Shown: one piece after another, positions 44,249-48,053 of the stretch
Position numbering within the stretch: position 1 is the first letter of the stretch
Layout: every line of letters starts with the position of its first letter
Source: Deltaproteobacteria bacterium
Lineage (GTDB): Bacteria > Myxococcota_A > Polyangia > JAAYKL01
Assembly (NCBI GenBank): GCA_029565915.1
Contig: JAKQNG010000334.1
Coordinates: 1 to 48,053 of the forward strand
Length of the DNA: 48,053 nt
Direction: 5' to 3'
Program-made: the position numbers and the translations under genes
The notes under the pieces: generated by a model
Told to the model about the DNA's origin: nothing
Seen by the model: only the letters and a program-made list of their open reading frames with translations
Database searches by the model: none

Positions 44249-44277
44249 GGCATCCGACCAGGATGCAGGGGAGTGAC

Positions 44278-45318
44278 ATGACCGTTTTGACACAGCATTT
44301 CAGGACTGTTTTCTGGGAGGACGATGCGGCGGTCCTGCTGGATCAGCGACTGCTTCCCGTCCGGGAAGTTTACAACCGCTACCGGGACGTGGACGGGATG
44401 GCCGATGCCATCCGGGACATGGTGGTCCGCGGAGCACCCGCCATCGGTATTGCCGCCGCTTTCGGCGTCGTGCTGGCGGCCCGGCAGGCAAGCGGCGACA
44501 GGGAGGCGATCCGCCGGAGTTGCGCACAACTGGCGGCCACCCGCCCCACGGCGGTGAATCTCTTCTGGGCCATTGAGCGGATGAAGCGGCGGATGGACCG
44601 GGACGGGCCATCGGTTTCAGCGCTGCTCGACGAAGCGCAGCGCATTCTCTCCGAAGACATTGCCGCCTGCCGCACCCTGGGCGATCTGGGTGCCGCCTTC
44701 ATCCCCGACGGCGCCACCGTGCTCACCCACTGCAATGCGGGGGCCCTCGCCACCGGCGGATGGGGTACGGCGCTGGGCGTCATCCGTTCGGCCGTGGCTG
44801 CCGGAAAGAACATCCGCGTGATCGCCGATGAAACCCGGCCCCGATTGCAGGGTGCCCGTCTCACCGCCTGGGAGCTGTCGCGGGACGGCATCGACGTGAC
44901 GGTCATCGCCGACAATGCGGCGGCGTCGCTGATGGCTCGGGGTCAGATCTCTGCGGTGGTGGTGGGCGCAGATCGGATCGCGGCGAACGGCGATGTGTGC
45001 AACAAGGTCGGCACGTACAGCGTGGCCCTTGGCGCCCGGGCCGCGGGTGTGCCGTTTTATGTGGCCGCCCCCGTGTCCACCATCGATCGGGCCTGTGCCC
45101 ACGGTGGGCTCATCCCCATTGAGGAGCGCGCAGCGGAAGAGGTGACCTTGATCGATGGCGTTCGGGTGGTGGCAGAGGGCGTGCCGGCGTTGAATCCGGC
45201 CTTCGACGTGACCCCCGCCCACCTGGTGTCCGCCATTTTCACCGAGGCCGGCGTGTTTGAAGGCGACTACGGGAAATCCTTTTCCCGGATGGATGCGCAA
45301 TCTGCTGCGGAAAGATAG
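44278..45318 (+). CDS. mtnA: Methylthioribose-1-phosphate isomerase
   Basis: Isomerises 5-methylthioribose 1-phosphate to 5-methylthioribulose 1-phosphate in the methionine salvage pathway. 346 residues, family length. Motifs: [36 protein letters not shown] with the catalytic Cys, [18 protein letters not shown] and [19 protein letters not shown] with the catalytic Asp. GGGAG lies six bases before ATG 44278. The eIF2B-alpha-like paralogues differ at these motifs, so the assignment is firm. thrC follows after 34 bases. Confidence 0.94.
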   Translation: MTVLTQHFRTVFWEDDAAVLLDQRLLPVREVYNRYRDVDGMADAIRDMVVRGAPAIGIAAAFGVVLAARQASGDREAIRRSCAQLAATRPTAVNLFWAIERMKRRMDRDGPSVSALLDEAQRILSEDIAACRTLGDLGAAFIPDGATVLTHCNAGALATGGWGTALGVIRSAVAAGKNIRVIADETRPRLQGARLTAWELSRDGIDVTVIADNAAASLMARGQISAVVVGADRIAANGDVCNKVGTYSVALGARAAGVPFYVAAPVSTIDRACAHGGLIPIEERAAEEVTLIDGVRVVAEGVPALNPAFDVTPAHLVSAIFTEAGVFEGDYGKSFSRMDAQSAAER

Positions 45319-45352
45319 CCAACCGGCCCGTCCGGTATTACACAGAGAAGCC

Positions 45353-46705
45353 ATGAAGTTCTACAGTACCAATCGACAAGTCCCGCACGTGGATCTCGCC
45401 GACGCGCTGCTCGAAGGGCAGGCGGCGGATCGCGGTCTTTACATGCCTTTGCAGGTGCCTTCCATCGCGGACATCATTTCCCGCGCAAAGGACCTGTCCT
45501 ATCCGGAGCTCGCCGCGCAGGTGCTTTCCCTTTACGCGGACGGAGTGTTTTCCCGCGCGGAAATGGAAGACATCTGCGCGGACGCCTACAACTTCGAGGT
45601 GCCGGTGGAGCCCGTGATCGGTCGGCGTCACATCCTGCGCCTCGACTGTGGTCCTTCCGCCTCCTTCAAGGATTTTGCGGCCCGGTTCATGGGACGCGCC
45701 CTCGGCCGGCTGGTGACGGCCCGGGGAAGGGAATTGCTCATCCTCACCGCCACGTCCGGCGATACGGGCTCGGCCGTGGCCCATGCGTTTCTCGGCGTTC
45801 CGGGCATCCGCGTGCTGGTGCTGTTTCCGACTGACGAGGTGTCCGACCGCCAGCGGCGCCAGATGACGACCCTTGGCGGCAACATCGCCACGATTTCCGT
45901 GAGCGGCAAGTTCGACGATTGCCAGGCGCTGGTCAAACGCGCGTTCTCCGATCCGGATCTGTCCGGGCTCCAGTTGTCGTCGGCCAATTCCATCAACATC
46001 GGGCGGTTGCTGCCTCAGTCCGTCTACTACATCTACGCGGCCTCCCGGATCGCGGATATCGCCGGCGGCGAAAAGGTGATCATTTCGGTTCCGTCAGGCA
46101 ATTTCGGCAATCTGATGGGCGGCGTGCTCGCCTTCCGCGGCGGACTTCCCGTGCAGAAATTTGTCGTCGCCACCAACGCCAACGACGAGGTGCCCGTTTT
46201 CTTTCAGACAGAGCAATATCGAAAAATCGAGCCCTCCATTGTTTGCCTGTCCAATGCGATGAACGTGGGTCATCCATCCAACCTCGCCAGACTCGTGGAT
46301 CTTTACGGAGGCCACCTCGACGAAAAGGGCGTGCTCCACCGGGTGCCGGACATGGCCGCGATCCGGCGGGATTTTTACGGGGTCAGCATCAGCGACGACG
46401 CCACCCGCGACACCATCGGACGCGTGTTCAGGGAAACCGGCGTGATGCTCGAACCCCACGGCGCAGTGGGCTGGGCCGGACTCGAGCGGTTTTTCGAGAG
46501 TCATCCGGAACTGGCGGACTGCCCCGCCCTGTCGCTGGAAACGGCCCATCCGGCAAAGTTTCCCGACGAAGTCATCCGCCTAACGGGGACAGCACCGACG
46601 CTGCCCGATGCGCTGAAGGGACTGGACGCGCTGGCGGAGCGCTACGATCACATGGCAGTGGACTACGCGGCCTTCAAACAGATCCTGCTGGAGAAATATC
46701 GATGA
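45353..46705 (+). CDS. thrC: Threonine synthase
   Basis: Converts O-phosphohomoserine to threonine with PLP. 450 residues of the E. coli/yeast-like type, starting FYSTNRQVPHVDLADALLEG and GLYMPLQVPSI. The PLP lysine lies in GPSASFKDFAARFMG; the phosphate loop is ATSGDTGSAVAHAF; SANSINIGRLLPQSVYY and VPSGNFGNLMGG are family motifs. It overlaps the next gene by four bases (ATGA), which links it to homoserine phosphorylation. Confidence 0.95.
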   Translation: MKFYSTNRQVPHVDLADALLEGQAADRGLYMPLQVPSIADIISRAKDLSYPELAAQVLSLYADGVFSRAEMEDICADAYNFEVPVEPVIGRRHILRLDCGPSASFKDFAARFMGRALGRLVTARGRELLILTATSGDTGSAVAHAFLGVPGIRVLVLFPTDEVSDRQRRQMTTLGGNIATISVSGKFDDCQALVKRAFSDPDLSGLQLSSANSINIGRLLPQSVYYIYAASRIADIAGGEKVIISVPSGNFGNLMGGVLAFRGGLPVQKFVVATNANDEVPVFFQTEQYRKIEPSIVCLSNAMNVGHPSNLARLVDLYGGHLDEKGVLHRVPDMAAIRRDFYGVSISDDATRDTIGRVFRETGVMLEPHGAVGWAGLERFFESHPELADCPALSLETAHPAKFPDEVIRLTGTAPTLPDALKGLDALAERYDHMAVDYAAFKQILLEKYR

Positions 46706-47934
46706 AGACCATCATCATTCTGGGCGACGGCATGAGTGATCATCCGGTGGCGGCACTGGGTGGCCGGACGCCCCTCATGGTGGCCGACAAGCCCCACATC
46801 GATCGCATCGCAAAAGAAGGGCGATGCGGCCTGTTTGCCACCATTCCCGAGGGAATGGACAACGGCTCGGCGGTGGCGAACCTGTCTGTGCTGGGCTACG
46901 ATCCGAGGGTCTGCTACAAGGGGCGGGGCGTGCTGGAAGCGGCGAGCATGAAGGTGGCGATGCTTGGCAACGACGTGGCCATGCGGTGCAATCTCATCTG
47001 CGTGAATCCCGATGGAACGATTAAGAATCATTCGTCGGGACACATCAGCAACGAGGAGGCCGCGGCCATCATCGCGGATCTGGACAGGGCCCTGGGCGAC
47101 GGGAAAGGCGAGCTGCCGGTCCGTTTCTTTGCCGGGGTCAGTTACCGGCACCTGCTGCGGCTGGATGGCAGCTGGGCCTCATCCGAACTGACCTGTGCAC
47201 CGCCCCACGACCATGTGGGCGAGCCCTTACAGACGCTCTATCCGCAGGCGAAAAGTGCGGCGGCCCGGCGGACAGCAGAACGACTGATCGAACTGCACCG
47301 GGCGGCGGAACCCATTCTGGCCGCGCATCCCGTCAATCTCGCGCGGCGGGCGAAGGGGCTCGACGAGGCAAATTCCATCTGGACGTGGTCTCCGGGGACG
47401 AGGCCGGAAATGGAAACCTTGAAGGACCTGTACGGACGCACGGGAGCGGTCGTTTCGGCGGTGGACCTGGTGCAGGGCATCGGCGTGCTGGCGGGAATGG
47501 AAAAAATTGTCGTCGAAGGGGCTACCGGTCTGTACGACACGAATTATGAGGGAAAGGCAGCTGCCGCGCTGGATGCCATCCGCCGTTGCGATCTGGTGTA
47601 CGTCCACGTGGAAGCCACCGACGAGGCGGGGCATGCAAAGGACCTGCCGCTCAAGATCCGCTGCATCGAATATCTGGATCATCGGCTGGTCCGCCCCATC
47701 CTGGAAGGGCTGGAGAAGGATGGACTCGATTGCGCCGTGGCGGTGCTTCCCGACCATCCCACTCCGGTGGAGAGCGGCGCCCATGCGAGCGATCCGGTTC
47801 CCGTGGCCATCCGCATCCCCGGCGTCGCACCGGATGCATGCCAACGATACGACGAAGAGTCGGTCAAGGCGGGCGCTCTCGGCCTTCTCTCCGGCAATGA
47901 ATTTCTGCGGACCGCCCTCGGCCTCCGGTCCTGA
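46702..47934 (+). CDS. apgM: ApgM-type phosphomutase, proposed homoserine kinase
   Basis: 410 residues of the alkaline-phosphatase superfamily, archaeal-type cofactor-independent phosphoglycerate mutase branch. Metal and catalytic motifs: IIILGDGMSDHPV, PEGMDNGSAVANLSVLGYD, HVEATDEAGHAKD and LPDHPTPVESGAH. Some bacterial members of this branch are proposed homoserine kinases. Translational coupling to thrC and absence of thrB here support that role, since thrC uses the product. The glycolytic mutase activity remains the alternative. A hairpin with a T run follows. Confidence 0.88.
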   Translation: MKTIIILGDGMSDHPVAALGGRTPLMVADKPHIDRIAKEGRCGLFATIPEGMDNGSAVANLSVLGYDPRVCYKGRGVLEAASMKVAMLGNDVAMRCNLICVNPDGTIKNHSSGHISNEEAAAIIADLDRALGDGKGELPVRFFAGVSYRHLLRLDGSWASSELTCAPPHDHVGEPLQTLYPQAKSAAARRTAERLIELHRAAEPILAAHPVNLARRAKGLDEANSIWTWSPGTRPEMETLKDLYGRTGAVVSAVDLVQGIGVLAGMEKIVVEGATGLYDTNYEGKAAAALDAIRRCDLVYVHVEATDEAGHAKDLPLKIRCIEYLDHRLVRPILEGLEKDGLDCAVAVLPDHPTPVESGAHASDPVPVAIRIPGVAPDACQRYDEESVKAGALGLLSGNEFLRTALGLRS

Positions 47935-47939
47935 CCCGC

Positions 47940-47962
47940 CATCGCTGGGAGTGATGTTTTTT
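47940..47962 (+). terminator. Rho-independent terminator after apgM
   Basis: CATCGCT-GGG-AGTGATG forms seven pairs (one G-U) with a three-base loop and is followed directly by six T residues. It closes the mtnA-thrC-apgM transcript. Confidence 0.65.
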
Positions 47963-48030
47963 CAGGGTCGGATCATTTTTTTGGCACAGTTTCCGCCAAA
48001 CGGCCGAAATACACATCGAGGAGGTGTCCC

Positions 48031-48053
48031 ATGGGTATGCGTCCACGATGGAT
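48031..48053 (+). CDS. Start of a further gene (cut by window edge)
   Basis: GAGGAGGTG lies five bases before ATG 48031, a strong ribosome site. Only MGMRPRW is visible, so no function can be given. It is separated from apgM by a terminator, so it has its own promoter, possibly at 47970-48000. Confidence 0.6.

Noticed and set aside
44140-44277. SAM riboswitch before mtnA
   Set aside because: Hairpins are present but none of the conserved SAM-I, SAM-II or SAH core sequences could be found by eye.

Overview
The window is GC-rich and densely coded. Several traits point to an uncultured deltaproteobacterial or Myxococcota-type bacterium: a full Gram-negative type II secretion operon in the deltaproteobacterial order D-E-F-G-H-I-J-K-L-M-N, many lipoproteins whose lipobox is followed by long Asp-Ser/Asp-Thr linkers, MopE-like calcium motifs, an ECF sigma/FecR cassette and an Aquifex-type aconitase. 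The taxon is inferred from gene style, not from a marker gene.

Region 1 (1-4718) holds three secreted polysaccharide-degradation genes: a lipoprotein cut by the left edge, a minus-strand PL1 pectate lyase lipoprotein, and a divergent, larger PL1 lipoprotein that may be translated from a leaderless mRNA. Positions 4719-5158 contain no convincing gene, only a weak transposase-like trace. An aconitase (minus) follows.

Region 2 (7082-21210) is the type II secretion operon: a hairpin-rich leader, then gspD, E, F, a GspG-like protein without a prepilin motif, and gspG, H, I, J, K, L, M, N. Most junctions overlap by 1-8 bases. No gspC or prepilin peptidase gene is present. A chemoreceptor-type protein follows, and a YfiR-like periplasmic protein converges on it.

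Region 3 (23588-36017) is an island of surface lipoproteins: a 27-cysteine protein, a GH16-type enzyme whose fold segments are in circularly permuted order, a beta-helix protein related to GH141, a GH5 enzyme, two more beta-helix proteins (one with a CBM6-like module), an unrecognised probable beta-propeller protein and a MopE-motif lipoprotein. Three of the genes share a leader of about 75 bases with a GGCGGATTCCGCC-type palindrome. Four have near-identical signal peptides with the lipobox Cys at residue 24. This looks like one N-terminal cassette joined to different catalytic folds. The likely picture is a plant or algal polysaccharide-degrading kit displayed on the cell surface or released, with the neighbouring type II system as a candidate exporter.

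Region 4 (36042-39861, minus) is a four-gene operon: ECF sigma factor, FecR-domain regulator, an unrecognised exported protein, and a GH128-like lipoprotein in which the usual nucleophile position reads Met.

Region 5 (40030-48053) is mostly housekeeping: a GPH-family sugar symporter with a periplasmic insert, overlapped by srkA; a convergent hybrid histidine kinase; then mtnA, thrC and an apgM-type protein that may act as the homoserine kinase. A terminator and the first codons of another gene lie at the right edge. No tRNA, rRNA, CRISPR array or intact mobile element was seen.
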